Assembly (NCBI GenBank): GCA_016712745.1
Contig: JADJQN010000004.1
Location: 186,001-250,000, forward strand
From: Sandaracinaceae bacterium
Lineage (GTDB): Bacteria > Myxococcota_A > Polyangia > Polyangiales > JADJQN01
Direction: 5' to 3'
DNA length: 64,000 bases
Shown here: positions 17,533 to 29,651 of the stretch, one piece after another
How positions within the stretch are numbered: position 1 is the first letter of the stretch
Layout: the number at the start of each line of letters is the position of its first letter
Notes under the pieces: generated by a model
Databases searched by the model: none
Told to the model about the DNA's origin: nothing
The model's input: the letters and a program-made list of their open reading frames with translations, nothing else
Program-made: the position numbers and the translations under genes

Positions 17533-18545
17533 GACGGACCCCCAGCACCAGAGGTAGGGGCTGCGCTGCGCATGCCCGATCCGATTTCCGCGTCGGAACC
17601 CGTGCCCGCGCCGCGACTTCCCCGCTCCACGAGGTAATGGAAGAGTGCTTCGAGGGTCGCATCGGGGCTTGTGATGCTTGAGACGTTGAACGCGCCCTGA
17701 GCAAGAGCCGTCGCGATGGAGGTATATGTGGTGTCGGGGTCAACACTTTCGAATTCCACCGTGTGATCGGAGAGTCCGCGCACACCCACGATGCCCGATG
17801 TCATCAATACGCGGGCAGCAAGCTCGCGAGCGCGGTCACACACCACGCGAATGTGGTGCGGATGCTCTTCGAGCAGATCGCGAATCTCGTGCACGCGCCC
17901 TTGCGCAACCACCTGGCCCCGCGCGATGAGCAACACTTGGTCGGTGAGCGCTTCGACTTCATGCAGCACGTGCGTCGAAAAAAGCACGAGCGCACCGGCA
18001 TTGGCGCGTTGTCGGATCTGATCGAGGATGACCGCGCGCGAGGTCGGGTCGGTTCCGGTCAGCGGCTCATCGAGCAAAAGCACATCGGGTTCGTGCACCA
18101 CGCACTGAGCAAGCTTTGCTCGTTGGCGCATGCCGCGGCTATAGCCACCGATCTTGCGGTCTTGCGCGTCGGCTAGACCGAACGCCGAAAGCGATGCAGC
18201 GGCGCGGTCCGAAGCTTCGCTCTTTCCATATCCACTGAGCCGAGCCATTGCCGTCACGAACTCGAGACCCGTAAGCTCGTCGTACATCGCGTCCGCTTCT
18301 GGACAAAGGCCGATGCGACGCAGCGCTTCGACGTTGCCAAAAGGCTTCACGCCGCAAACTCGAACTTCGCCCAAGTTCGGTTGCATCTGCCCAGCGATGA
18401 TGCGCATAAAGGTTGTCTTGCCGGAGCCATTCGGGCCCAGGAGTCCCCACACACCCGGCTCAAGATGCAGCGAGACTTCCTGCAACGCCGTGACCTTGCC
18501 GTACCACTTGCTTACCCGGACTGCGCGGACACTCACATCGCTCAC
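17529..18545 (-). CDS. ABC transporter ATPase (operon copy 2)
   Basis: A GTG start at 18545 is chosen because GGAGG lies 7 bases upstream and the codon overlaps the permease stop (GTGA). A longer frame from 18587 would add 14 residues and overlap the upstream gene by 46 bp. Walker A is GPNGSGKTT near residue 40, the signature YSRGMRQR near 137, Walker B VLLLDEP near 157, and the switch His in STHVLHEV. The C-terminal extension resembles other ABC-2 exporters' regulatory tails. It pairs with the permease genes on both sides. Confidence 0.9.
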   Translation of the reverse strand: MSDVSVRAVRVSKWYGKVTALQEVSLHLEPGVWGLLGPNGSGKTTFMRIIAGQMQPNLGEVRVCGVKPFGNVEALRRIGLCPEADAMYDELTGLEFVTAMARLSGYGKSEASDRAAASLSAFGLADAQDRKIGGYSRGMRQRAKLAQCVVHEPDVLLLDEPLTGTDPTSRAVILDQIRQRANAGALVLFSTHVLHEVEALTDQVLLIARGQVVAQGRVHEIRDLLEEHPHHIRVVCDRARELAARVLMTSGIVGVRGLSDHTVEFESVDPDTTYTSIATALAQGAFNVSSITSPDATLEALFHYLVERGSRGAGTGSDAEIGSGMRSAAPTSGAGGPS

Positions 18546-19429
18546 GTGATGACCTCCGCGTTTCGCACGCGCCGATTCGCAAGCCAAATGCTGCCGGCTG
18601 TCAGGGCGATGAGGAGAGGAGCCGCGTGGTACCAGCGCACCAAATGCTCTGTATCAACTGTTTTGAAAAGCGCATCACCCACCAAGCCCAGGAGTGCCGG
18701 TGGCGACGCCAGGTAAAACCACGACACATTCCCAATCGCACTGACGAGGGATGCAATGGACTGCGGCACGATCAGAAGAACGATCCACGCGCTCATCGTG
18801 AGTGCACGGCTCTTGCTGATCGAGGACGTCGCGACTGCCATCACGCTCAAGACCGACGAGATAAGTAGCGAGTAGAAGAGTGCCGGCAGTACGAGCCCGA
18901 AATGTTGCAAGCGGAGCGACGGGTCGGCGGCCACGACGATGCCTAAGACGAGAATCAACGCTGGGATAAAGGTGAGCATGAAGCTGAAGATGGCTGTCGC
19001 GCCTGTGCGCGCGAGCAAGTACTGCGTCGCGGTTACGGGCTTCGCGAAATAGAACTGAAAGGCCTTGTGCGTAAAGTCTTCGGCAATCGTGCCCGAGCCT
19101 GCGCCCAGCGTGATCAGCGTGACGAACGCCCACACTTGGTAGTTGAAGAGATTGCGAATGCTCTCTCCGGGATCGGTCAAGATGCCAAGCGCGTCGGCGG
19201 CTTCGCCAGGCGGCGGGCGTCCGCCTTCCAACTTGCTCATCAACCAATAGACGAACATTACCTTGATGAGATAGACGACCAGCGGGATCCATCCAAGGAA
19301 GACCGCGATCTTCACGAGCCATGAGCCCCACGCCCGCCGCATCGCGTGGCCGAGCAAGACATAGGTGTTGCGCGAGGCGGGAAGGCGTACGCCGTCGTAG
19401 GCGCGGTATCCAAGATCGCGAACCGTCAT
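18542..19429 (-). CDS. ABC-2 family permease
   Basis: The protein has 295 residues and about six membrane helices. GSGTIAEDFTHKAFQFYFAKP near residues 110-130 is the ABC-2 signature, like the corresponding segment of the 263-residue permease. The conserved N-terminus MTVRDLGYRAYDGVRLPASRN is soluble. Its stop codon overlaps the GTG of the downstream ATPase. Two related permeases around one ATPase suggest a heterodimeric channel. Confidence 0.85.
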   Translation of the reverse strand: MTVRDLGYRAYDGVRLPASRNTYVLLGHAMRRAWGSWLVKIAVFLGWIPLVVYLIKVMFVYWLMSKLEGGRPPPGEAADALGILTDPGESIRNLFNYQVWAFVTLITLGAGSGTIAEDFTHKAFQFYFAKPVTATQYLLARTGATAIFSFMLTFIPALILVLGIVVAADPSLRLQHFGLVLPALFYSLLISSVLSVMAVATSSISKSRALTMSAWIVLLIVPQSIASLVSAIGNVSWFYLASPPALLGLVGDALFKTVDTEHLVRWYHAAPLLIALTAGSIWLANRRVRNAEVIT

Positions 19430-19469
19430 CGACGCGGACGGTAGCTCGGCGCGCCAAGCACAGCAAACT

Positions 19470-21046
19470 TCATTCGCCGACCGCGGTTAAAAGCTTCTCG
19501 CGATGGCGCTCGAAAAACGCGGGTACACCGGGGAGCAGCGCCAGGTAAATGAACACGGACAAAAGCACGCCACCGAACATCACGCCAAGCAAGGCGTAGG
19601 GACCGTATTGAGTGCCAATGACAAAGGCCGCGCCGTAGAGGAGCGCAGAAACCAGGAACGTGCCTAGCGATAGGAGGGTGAGGGGCAGGGGCATCGCTGT
19701 GCGTCGCATGCCGCGCTTCGGGAATGCACGGGGCATCCACACCGATACGCGATGACCCACAGCGGCTTGGGTGAAGAAGATCGAGATGGCCAGGAAGAAC
19801 CCGGCAATGAGATTGGCGACGGTGGTGTCGCCCATGCCGAAGAGAAAGATGGTGAGGATACTGAGTTGAAGGAAATGATAGAGGGCGACGGCACTCATCT
19901 TGCCGACCAAGAGCTCACGCGGCGTGATGGGCAAGAGCAAGAGAGTCTTGATGCCGTGGCCGTCCATGCCAAATGCACCGAAGTGCAACTGAATGGTCGA
20001 GATTGCGACGTAGGAGAAACTCGAGAGGGTGCTCCAGCGTGCCGAGCCCAAGGTATGTGCGAGCGGTCCCTTGATGAGCACGAGCGAGATAAGCGGCATC
20101 AGCCACCCGAAACGACCGAGCGGGCTCTTCATCAGGATGTCCGCGTGCGCGCGTGCAACACCAAACCACGGCGAGCGGAAGGTCCAGACGCGCGCAGGCG
20201 CTTTGCGCTCCGTGGGCGAACGCGTGTTGTCCGCTTCACGCGCCATCAACCATGCGGCGACGAAGCAGAGTAGCGTGAGAGTGACGAGCGGATAGATGTG
20301 CAGCGCGAGCGCGTGCACAAGGTGCCCCTCTTTAGCTAGGCCCAAGCTGCGAATGGCCGCTCCCGTCGGAAGCCATTGGATAGCATACGTGAGATAGCGG
20401 AAGCCTTCCCGTGCTTGGTCGTCGATGAAACCGGTAGGCGACGACGGGCCGCGCGAACGGGTCGAAACCACGACGATCGCTACCAGTACCGCGGTGAGTA
20501 TGAGCACGAAAGCGTTGCGCAGACGCTTGACGATCACTTCCGCGAGTCCGCCGACCAGCATTTGCACCACCAGCACGGTGAGCACGCACTCAAACAAAAT
20601 CAGAGGAGCTACGACGAGCACACGCGGCTGAGCAATGCCCATACCGATTGTGATTGAGGCGGACGCAAGCGCGACGAAGAAGGGAATCACATCACCAAAC
20701 GCTGCGACGAGCTCGGCGGCGAAGAGCGAGCGCATGCGAATCGGGTAGGCGCGATAGCGCTCCCACGCAAGTTCGCGCGCTCCGGCAACCAGGCCGCTCG
20801 TGATGCCGCCGAAGATCGGAAAGAGCGTGAAGAGGGCCCCCAGAATTGCGAACGAGGCTTTGTCGTCGAACGCCTGCATCAAGGCGTAACCAATTACGCC
20901 CAGGCCTCCCGCGAGTGGAAGCGTGGCAAGCGCAGCGAGCGCGGAGAGAAATACGATCGTGGCGGTCGCATTGCCTCGCCCCATCTCGCGCATCATGCGG
21001 TTCCGTGTACTTTGCATATGCGCAGTCAGTACTGCGCGCATCGCGC

Positions 21047-21056
<10 letters not shown>
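19470..21056 (-). CDS. Large ABC-2-like permease / polytopic membrane protein
   Basis: The protein has 528 residues with about a dozen hydrophobic segments. It resembles the long ABC transporter permeases that pair with a single ATPase: GLVAGARELAWERYRAYPIR near residues 88-107 corresponds to the ABC-2 signature position, and the second half repeats the arrangement (GIKTLLLLPITPRELLVGK). Its ATG overlaps the end of the upstream ATPase by 10 bp, so that ATPase is its partner. The gap to the next permease gene is 40 bp, so the two subsystems probably share a transcript. Confidence 0.8.
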
Positions 21057-21790
<734 letters not shown>

Positions 21791-21853
21791 CGCCCAAGCT
21801 TTAGCAGATGTCAGCTATTGAGGGCATGCCCGAGACGTGCGAGCGTTTTGTCC

Positions 21854-22660
21854 ATGTCGTATAGGCCCCTCGCATACATCTCGCTTTGGCTCTCGGCTTT
21901 GGCGATCACCGCCTGCGGGTCCTCCGACCCCGAGCCGATCCAACTCGAGCAATACTGCGCCCGCCTGACGGACGCATTTTGCGATGGGCTCGTGCACAAC
22001 TGCGCGTGTGGGACGGTGACTGAGCAAGGCTGCCGTGCGGCGATAAGCAGCGCGTGCATGACCGACGATCCCACGCTCGCTGCCAATATCAACGATGGCA
22101 TCGTGCGCTACGACGGCGTAGCCGCAGCGCGCCTCATCGAGAAGCTCAACAGCGCCACACCTGACTGCGAAGCGGGCATCGTCGCGGGTTGGCGCGCAGC
22201 GGACTTCTTCACATCCGCGGGTGTGTGGACCGGCACGAAGATCGGCGGCGCAACGTGTCTCTTCCCATCGTTTCCCGGCCTGCCCAACGACTGCGCCAGC
22301 GGAGCTTGCAGTATCAGTCGCCGTGTCTGTATCGCAGGTGTTGGCGATGGCGAGAACTGCGACACGACGCACGAGTGCTACGACTTGGATGCGCCGTTCC
22401 CTGCGTACGAGCGTTGTGCACAAGCGTCGCTTGGGGCGACCAACATCTGCATGCCCTTCCTTGAGCTTGGCGAGGCATGCGTCTCATCTCCGGAATGCGC
22501 GTCAGGTCTCTGCGAATCGGGCAGCTGCGCTTTCTTCATCTCGACCGCGCCCTTCGGCGGCGCATGCACCGCAGACTCACAATGCCAAAGCGGCTTCTGC
22601 GACGGTGCAACGTGCGGACATGCCGTCTGCGGTGACTTCGCCGTCCACCAAACGCCCTAG
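21854..22660 (+). CDS. Cys-rich lipoprotein
   Basis: The protein has 268 residues if started at the ATG 21854; the open frame extends further upstream only as antisense of the ATPase gene. The signal MSYRPLAYISLWLSALAITACG ends in lipobox ITAC. The body has many Cys residues in short pairs, including YCARLTDAFCDGLVHNCAC and repeats of the form CxSxxECASGLCESGSC near the C-terminus. That module recurs in myxobacterial secreted proteins. No enzyme motif is seen and function is unknown. It lies 63 bp from the divergent ABC operon. Confidence 0.8.
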   Translation: MSYRPLAYISLWLSALAITACGSSDPEPIQLEQYCARLTDAFCDGLVHNCACGTVTEQGCRAAISSACMTDDPTLAANINDGIVRYDGVAAARLIEKLNSATPDCEAGIVAGWRAADFFTSAGVWTGTKIGGATCLFPSFPGLPNDCASGACSISRRVCIAGVGDGENCDTTHECYDLDAPFPAYERCAQASLGATNICMPFLELGEACVSSPECASGLCESGSCAFFISTAPFGGACTADSQCQSGFCDGATCGHAVCGDFAVHQTP

Positions 22661-22785
22661 CGGCGGTTGGTGACGTGGCGTGACGGTGCGCGACGGCCGC
22701 GCGCGTTGTCGGTACAAAAATCGCGCGTTCGCACCTGAAGCGTGTGGCGCGGATGGGTTGCGCTGATTACGTTGCGCGCATCGTC

Positions 22786-23871
22786 ATGCGCTACACCGAT
22801 GTCAAAACTCTTCTCCTCATTCTTTCGTTCGGGGTTGTCGCTGCCTGTGCTGCCGGTAACGGACGCCCGCGTGTTCGCGGCGACGCAGGGCTTGCGGACG
22901 CAAGCACGGTGGATGCCGCGCTTGCCGTCGATGCGACGAATGCAGTCGATGCGGGGGCTTCCATCGATGGATTTGTCGCGTGTGAAACCACTTCGCATGA
23001 CGCGCGCGCTGCGACGCGTCCTGCCGACATCATTTGGGTCGTAGACAATTCGGCATCCATGCGGGACGAAGAATCGTACGTCCAAACAAATATCAATCGC
23101 TTTTCGAGCGTGATCGCAGCGAGTGGTACCGATCATCATGTCGTGATGATCAGCGACACCGCGCGCATCGTAGTTCCTCCGCCGCTTGGCGGAAGCGATA
23201 GCTTCCTCGCGATCGACCAAAGCGTGAACTCGCACGACGCGCTCGAGCTCATCATCTCCACGTACCCGAGCTGGCAACACTTCCTGCGTCCAGGCGCGAT
23301 CAAGCACTTCGTCGTAGTCTCCGACGACGAAAGCCATATGACCTCGGCGCAATTCCGCGTTGCACTTGCCGCGCTTACGTCGCCCGGATTTGCTGACGGA
23401 TTCGTGTTTCACGCGATCGTGGCCGAGACGCTGGGCTTCTCGCTCCCGCCCGGGCCTTGTTTCGACAAGGCGGAGAACATTGGCGAGCAGTACATCGACC
23501 TGCAGGTCTCATCCGACGGGATCTTCTCATCCCTTTGTCAGACCAACTGGACGCCCGTGTTCGATGCTCTTGCGGAGGCCGTGCTCGTATCGGCGAGCTT
23601 GCCGTGCGCATTCGAGATCCCCGCGCCGCCCACGGGCCAGGTATTTGTAGCCGACCAAGTGAACCTGGCCTACACCCCTGCGGGCTCTACCGCGTCTTTC
23701 ATTCCGCAGGTTGCCAACGCCGCATCATGTACGCCAAGCGGCGGTTGGTACTACGATGACGTCCTGGCGCCGAGTCGCATCATCACATGCCCTAGCACAT
23801 GTGACTCTTTGACGAGTGACGGGGCAGGCAACGTGGCGGTCGCGTTTGGCTGCGCGACCATCTTGTTCTGA
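22786..23871 (+). CDS. von Willebrand factor A domain lipoprotein
   Basis: The ATG at 22786 gives the signal MRYTDVKTLLLILSFG with lipobox VAAC; the longer frame adds 14 unlikely residues. An Asp/Ala-rich tether follows (about 27-60). The vWA domain starts at IIWVVDNSASMRDE, which holds the MIDAS DxSxS, then FVVVSDDES near residue 195 as a second metal-site strand. The domain ends with a small Cys-containing region (CTPSGGWYYDD and CPSTCDSL). It is likely a surface protein that binds a partner through Mg2+; the partner is unknown. Confidence 0.85.
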   Translation: MRYTDVKTLLLILSFGVVAACAAGNGRPRVRGDAGLADASTVDAALAVDATNAVDAGASIDGFVACETTSHDARAATRPADIIWVVDNSASMRDEESYVQTNINRFSSVIAASGTDHHVVMISDTARIVVPPPLGGSDSFLAIDQSVNSHDALELIISTYPSWQHFLRPGAIKHFVVVSDDESHMTSAQFRVALAALTSPGFADGFVFHAIVAETLGFSLPPGPCFDKAENIGEQYIDLQVSSDGIFSSLCQTNWTPVFDALAEAVLVSASLPCAFEIPAPPTGQVFVADQVNLAYTPAGSTASFIPQVANAASCTPSGGWYYDDVLAPSRIITCPSTCDSLTSDGAGNVAVAFGCATILF

Positions 23872-23887
23872 GTCGACCCGAGCGCGA

Positions 23888-25993
23888 TCACGTCGGCGGG
23901 CGCACGCAGACGTGACCAAAGCAAGTGAGGCTTTCGCAACAATCAGCATCGGTCGAACAGGTCTGTCCTTCGATGCGACAGTTCTCCTCGGGCGGAGGTG
24001 CACACACGAGCGCGCCACCAGGACCCGGCCGACAATCGCCGCCGCAACACTCACTGCCGACGTCGCATGAATCCCCGTCGGGACGGCAAGGGCGCGGTGC
24101 CCAATACGCTGCGATATTTCGCGAGTGTGGATCTTGGCCCGGCAGCCAGTACGCCACCGCGCTCGGGTCGGCTCCATCGGCTGCCGTCAACGAAATGCCC
24201 GCTACCCAAATCTGCTGCAAGTTGGCAACGTTGGTACCGACGCGCGTATTGCCGTAGCTGCGCTTCGACAAGAAGCTCATCCAATAATATCCACCCGCGG
24301 TGAACGGCGAGAAGCGCGGCTGATAATTGTTGTTGGTCGTTGCACCACCACACGCATTATCGAGGCGCACCGTTCCTGAGCCGTCGTCCTTCATGTAGTA
24401 GAGCGATGACGTTGCGTTGTCGCTGCGTGAACCTGAGCCATGCGCGAACGCTATATGCGTCGAGTCCGGGGCGTAGCTCGGATAGCTGTCGGCGGACCCG
24501 CCGGGAAGCGAGGTCCCTGAATGAATGACGTGCATCGCGCCGAACATATCCGGGCCTAGGTACGGAATCAGCGCGATGTCGCCGGTCGTATTCTCTCCGC
24601 CCCACGCATTTGCATTGGCTGTTACAGCGATGTTGTTGCCGTCACGGGACCAGTTCGGATGTGTGGTGGACGAAATGGGGAGGGGCGTTCCGGTAGTTGC
24701 GATGGTCATTCCCGTCATTGGATCGAGAAGCCCGATGCGCAGATTCTGCTCGATGATCAAGCGCGTGTCGTCGGGCGACCACGACGAGAACCACCAATGC
24801 ACTGAGTCGGGCGCAACGCGGGTCGGCCAGACTGTCGGTGCGGGATCGGCGGTCAGGTCAGTCGTGAGATCAAAGATCGCACCGATGTTGTCGCTGCCAC
24901 CGAGGCGACCCGCCATATAGCGACCGCTGTTAGAGACGGAGTGACAACCCACACAGCGGGCGCCATCGTTCGCAACGGGCGGATGGGGCAGGAACTCGGA
25001 GTGCTCGCCCGCGCCATCATCGATGCGCTCGATGCGACCCGCCGCAATGTTCCAATAGTAGATGCTGCCGGTGAGAGCGGCGCGCGCGAATTTAACATGC
25101 ACGGGCGTGGTGGGAACCACACTGCCAGAACTCGCGACAAGGCGATCAACGTCGATCGACATCTCTTCATCGGTATCGGTCTGAGCAATGGCGCGCCATG
25201 CCGCGGTGTCCACAAGCCAGTTCAAACCAAAAGTGCTCGTGCTGTATCCGACGTAGGCAGTCACGGTGATGTGCGACTTCTTAAGTGTGATGCGAAACTC
25301 ATCGTTCATCGCGCCGCGGGTCCATTGCACGTTTGCGGGAAACACATTCTGAGGCATCACGGCGTGATCGAGCGGGTACACGATGTTCGCTGAAGCCGTC
25401 GCATCGACGACGCGAGCGGCCAACGCGAAGTGTGCGGCGGTGGAACTCGTGGCACCCGGCCCCATGCTCGTTCGCTCGAGAGCCACAGTCACCTGTGCAA
25501 CGGCATTGAGCGCAACGCCACCGGCGCCGAAATCACTGAAGCTAATCGTGGCAGTCCCGCCTATTAGCCCGTTGGCGCTGAACGTTCCGAGCGCGCTGTG
25601 CACGTTCCCGAGCGCAAGCGTGTCGATGGACCAGTTGCCAGTTGCAAGAACGGTGGTCGTGCCATCGCGGCGCGTGCCAATCGCATGGAACTCCTGCGTA
25701 GGCGTTGCGCCGTCGACGGACGTTAGCGTCGCGGTCATCGGATCGATCACAACCGAAAGCACATCGCTCGCATGCTGCGCATCGAACGTAGAGCTACTTG
25801 AGTCGAGTCCAGCTGCATCAATGCCTGAATCGCGTCGCACTCCATCCACGTTCGTCCCCGCCGCGCACGCGTAGACGGCACTCATCGCGCAGCCGGCGAG
25901 GAGCGCGACCAGCAGGTGTTTCGAGCGAAGCGCAATTGCGGCCGATGAGTCAGAGATGGGAACAGGGCGCATAGGGTTAGATCTGTCTGCCAT
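23888..25993 (-). CDS. Heme c plus PD40 propeller lipoprotein with Cys-knot tail
   Basis: Start 25993 is preferred for its signal region; an ATG at 25972 would also fit, and the longest frame starts at 26023. The hydrophobic signal ends in VYAC, then an acidic tether. A beta-rich N-terminal half is followed by one heme c motif CVGCH (about residues 347-351), then about four PD40-type blades (WSPDDTRL, WSRDGNNI, YAPDSTHI, RFSPF). The last 70 residues are a knottin-like Cys cluster (CDVGSECCGGDC; CSTDADCCESLTC). The mix suggests an anchored electron-transfer or sensor protein. No known partner is adjacent. Confidence 0.8.
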   Translation of the reverse strand: MADRSNPMRPVPISDSSAAIALRSKHLLVALLAGCAMSAVYACAAGTNVDGVRRDSGIDAAGLDSSSSTFDAQHASDVLSVVIDPMTATLTSVDGATPTQEFHAIGTRRDGTTTVLATGNWSIDTLALGNVHSALGTFSANGLIGGTATISFSDFGAGGVALNAVAQVTVALERTSMGPGATSSTAAHFALAARVVDATASANIVYPLDHAVMPQNVFPANVQWTRGAMNDEFRITLKKSHITVTAYVGYSTSTFGLNWLVDTAAWRAIAQTDTDEEMSIDVDRLVASSGSVVPTTPVHVKFARAALTGSIYYWNIAAGRIERIDDGAGEHSEFLPHPPVANDGARCVGCHSVSNSGRYMAGRLGGSDNIGAIFDLTTDLTADPAPTVWPTRVAPDSVHWWFSSWSPDDTRLIIEQNLRIGLLDPMTGMTIATTGTPLPISSTTHPNWSRDGNNIAVTANANAWGGENTTGDIALIPYLGPDMFGAMHVIHSGTSLPGGSADSYPSYAPDSTHIAFAHGSGSRSDNATSSLYYMKDDGSGTVRLDNACGGATTNNNYQPRFSPFTAGGYYWMSFLSKRSYGNTRVGTNVANLQQIWVAGISLTAADGADPSAVAYWLPGQDPHSRNIAAYWAPRPCRPDGDSCDVGSECCGGDCRPGPGGALVCAPPPEENCRIEGQTCSTDADCCESLTCFGHVCVRPPT

Positions 25994-26050
25994 AGCTCGC
26001 CCAGTGGCACAACCAAGCTGCATGCCTTTGCGGCTACGGCGCGAGGATCA

Positions 26051-26080
26051 GGGGACGATCGTTTAGTTAACATAGTTAAC
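26051..26080 (+). repeat. Left terminal inverted repeat of RAYT unit
   Basis: GGGGACGATCG is followed by a tandem TAGTTAACA word. It is the reverse complement of 26971-26999 with one internal mismatch and a different last base. The first 11 bases equal those of the repeats at 2212 and 3555. Confidence 0.85.
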
Positions 26081-26111
26081 ACCGGCCGCCGACGCGTGGC
26101 TTGGAACCAGC

Positions 26112-26936
26112 TCACACGTTCGGCCGGGCGATGTGGGCGATGGCGGGCGGAGTAACGTTCAGCAATCTTGCAATCGCCACGCAAGTAACGCCGCGCTCCA
26201 AGGCGAACCGAACAAAATCTCTCCGTGTTGGATGCGCCGGCCGCCGTCGCTGTCGAACGTCCGACTCGAAACCTCGACCCTCAGCGACGAACTGCGCTAG
26301 AGCCGTGCTGGCAGTGATCTGAGCCTGCGCCACGGATGCAAAGTGCGTCGATGTTTCGCGACTCTCGGCGCTCCAAGGTGGATCATCGAACACGATCTCG
26401 CGAACGAACTCGCCGAAGTGGCGGCGCCCAGCGCGCGTGTCCGCGAATCCACACAATTCGAGCCCGCGCTCCACGTTCAACCAGGCGGGTGGTGGTTCCA
26501 GGCGAAGGTAGTAGCGATGACTCGTCCAACGAGAGTCTTCGGGTTTTTCTACGACGCCCGCGTCCACGGGATTGCGATGATGGTACGCGATGAGTCGCGC
26601 AACTCGCGCTGCGGGCACGTGCCAGCTCGATGGCCGCGACGCGAACACAGGGCCAAGGCCTCCGTGGCGCGCGTGCCATGCGATCGCGAAACGAGTGTGG
26701 AGCGGGTGGAAGAAGCGCGCCATTGGAGCGCTTCCGGCGACGACGCCGAGATGCACGTGGGTTGACATGAGAGCGTAAGACAAAAGTGCACAATCACCGC
26801 GCTTGGCGACCGAGACGACGTGACGGATGTAGGTCGCGCGGTCTAAGTCATCGACGAATCGATACTCGCGGTCCAGAAACCGTGATGCGACGTGTTGAAC
26901 GGTGCTGTCTGCGACCCGGCGAGCATGGCGCGGCAT
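26112..26936 (-). CDS. REP-associated tyrosine transposase (Y1_Tnp family)
   Basis: The protein has 274 residues. The metal-binding HUH-type motif is STHVHLG (HVH at 60-62), and the catalytic tyrosine lies in LIAYHHRNPVDAGVV (Tyr about 118), the RAYT hallmark. The tail RGVTCVAIARLLNVTPPAIAHIAR is a helix-turn-helix. Such enzymes nick single-stranded REP hairpins. The reading frame is complete and appears intact, so it may be active. It is transcribed on the minus strand between its own inverted repeats. Confidence 0.92.
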   Translation of the reverse strand: MPRHARRVADSTVQHVASRFLDREYRFVDDLDRATYIRHVVSVAKRGDCALLSYALMSTHVHLGVVAGSAPMARFFHPLHTRFAIAWHARHGGLGPVFASRPSSWHVPAARVARLIAYHHRNPVDAGVVEKPEDSRWTSHRYYLRLEPPPAWLNVERGLELCGFADTRAGRRHFGEFVREIVFDDPPWSAESRETSTHFASVAQAQITASTALAQFVAEGRGFESDVRQRRRPAHPTRRDFVRFALERGVTCVAIARLLNVTPPAIAHIARPNV

Positions 26937-26970
26937 GTGCGGTTGTCGGGCGAGCGTGGCGAGAAGTGTC

Positions 26971-26999
26971 GTTAACTTTGTTAACTAAACGATCGTCCC
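26971..26999 (-). repeat. Right terminal inverted repeat of RAYT unit
   Basis: This is the reverse complement of the left end at 26051-26080: tandem GTTAAC words followed by CGATCGTCCC. One base in the middle of the tandem words differs (T in place of A) and the outermost base differs. It lies just upstream of the transposase gene, where it could also bind the enzyme and affect its expression. Confidence 0.85.
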
Positions 27000-27001
27000 G
27001 C

Positions 27002-27580
27002 TTAGCGGCTGACGACGAATTGGATGCGGAAGCCTTCGAGGCGGTCGGTTTGGGCTCGCATGTGGCCGCCTGCCGTTGTGGCTTGGATGTGATCCCAGCG
27101 GGTGGAGACTAGGCTATCCATGACGCCTTCGCGTTCGTGGACGGGGCGCTCGATCGCAAGAGCTGCATCGGCCTCCGCAAAGCCGTTCGGCAACGATGTG
27201 AAGGGAACGCTTAGAGAAAAACTCTTCCCGGTCGCGGCGGTAAGGTCGGGCGTGATGCGCACGGATTGGCCAATCGCCTGTTCGTCTTCGCGATTGCGAA
27301 ATGCGGCCGAGTCGGTGGCGACGCGCATGGTGATTTCAACTGGCTCGCTCAGAGCCCCTGCCGGGATCTCCAGCGTCAGGCCATTTGACAGAGTGAGGTC
27401 GCCACCAGCTTCACCGACAACAGCGGTGACATCGCCGCCGCCGCGCGCGTGCACAGGTCCGCTCGGCGCAGGAGGAGGTGGCGCTGCATGTGTGGTCGGG
27501 GCTTCCGCATTCGAGGCGCCGCATCCGATTGCCGATGCAAGGCTGAGAGCAACGAACGCGTGCGAAATGGAAAAGCGCAT
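27002..27580 (-). CDS. Small lipoprotein with ZU5-like beta segment
   Basis: ATG 27580 has AGAGG 5 bases upstream and gives MRFSISHAFVALSLASAIGC, a lipoprotein signal (lipobox AIGC). A Pro/Ala-rich linker follows, then GGDLTLSNGLTLEIPAGAL, resembling the start of a ZU5-type domain. The rest is a beta-rich region (VEITMRV...SVPFTSLPNGFAEADAALAIERP). ZU5 domains often mark self-cleaving or protein-binding modules in bacterial surface proteins; here this is a weak guess. The stop codon is 2 bp from the RAYT right repeat. Confidence 0.7.
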   Translation of the reverse strand: MRFSISHAFVALSLASAIGCGASNAEAPTTHAAPPPPAPSGPVHARGGGDVTAVVGEAGGDLTLSNGLTLEIPAGALSEPVEITMRVATDSAAFRNREDEQAIGQSVRITPDLTAATGKSFSLSVPFTSLPNGFAEADAALAIERPVHEREGVMDSLVSTRWDHIQATTAGGHMRAQTDRLEGFRIQFVVSR

Positions 27581-27594
27581 GAGCACCTCTTTGC

Positions 27595-29631
<2,037 letters not shown>

Positions 29632-29651
29632 TCCGGCCGCGACTTTATCAT

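Larger units (their letters stand above)
26051..26999. mobile_element. RAYT (REP-associated tyrosine transposase) unit
   Basis: A 949-bp unit: inverted repeats of 29-30 bases at both ends, with one complete Y1-type transposase gene between them. The gap between left repeat and gene stop is 31 bp, and between gene start and right repeat 34 bp. No target-site duplication is visible, as expected for this class. It sits between the heme/PD40 gene and a small lipoprotein gene, and its right end is 2 bp from the latter's stop codon. It is the likely source of the palindromic repeats at 2211 and 3555. Confidence 0.85.
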
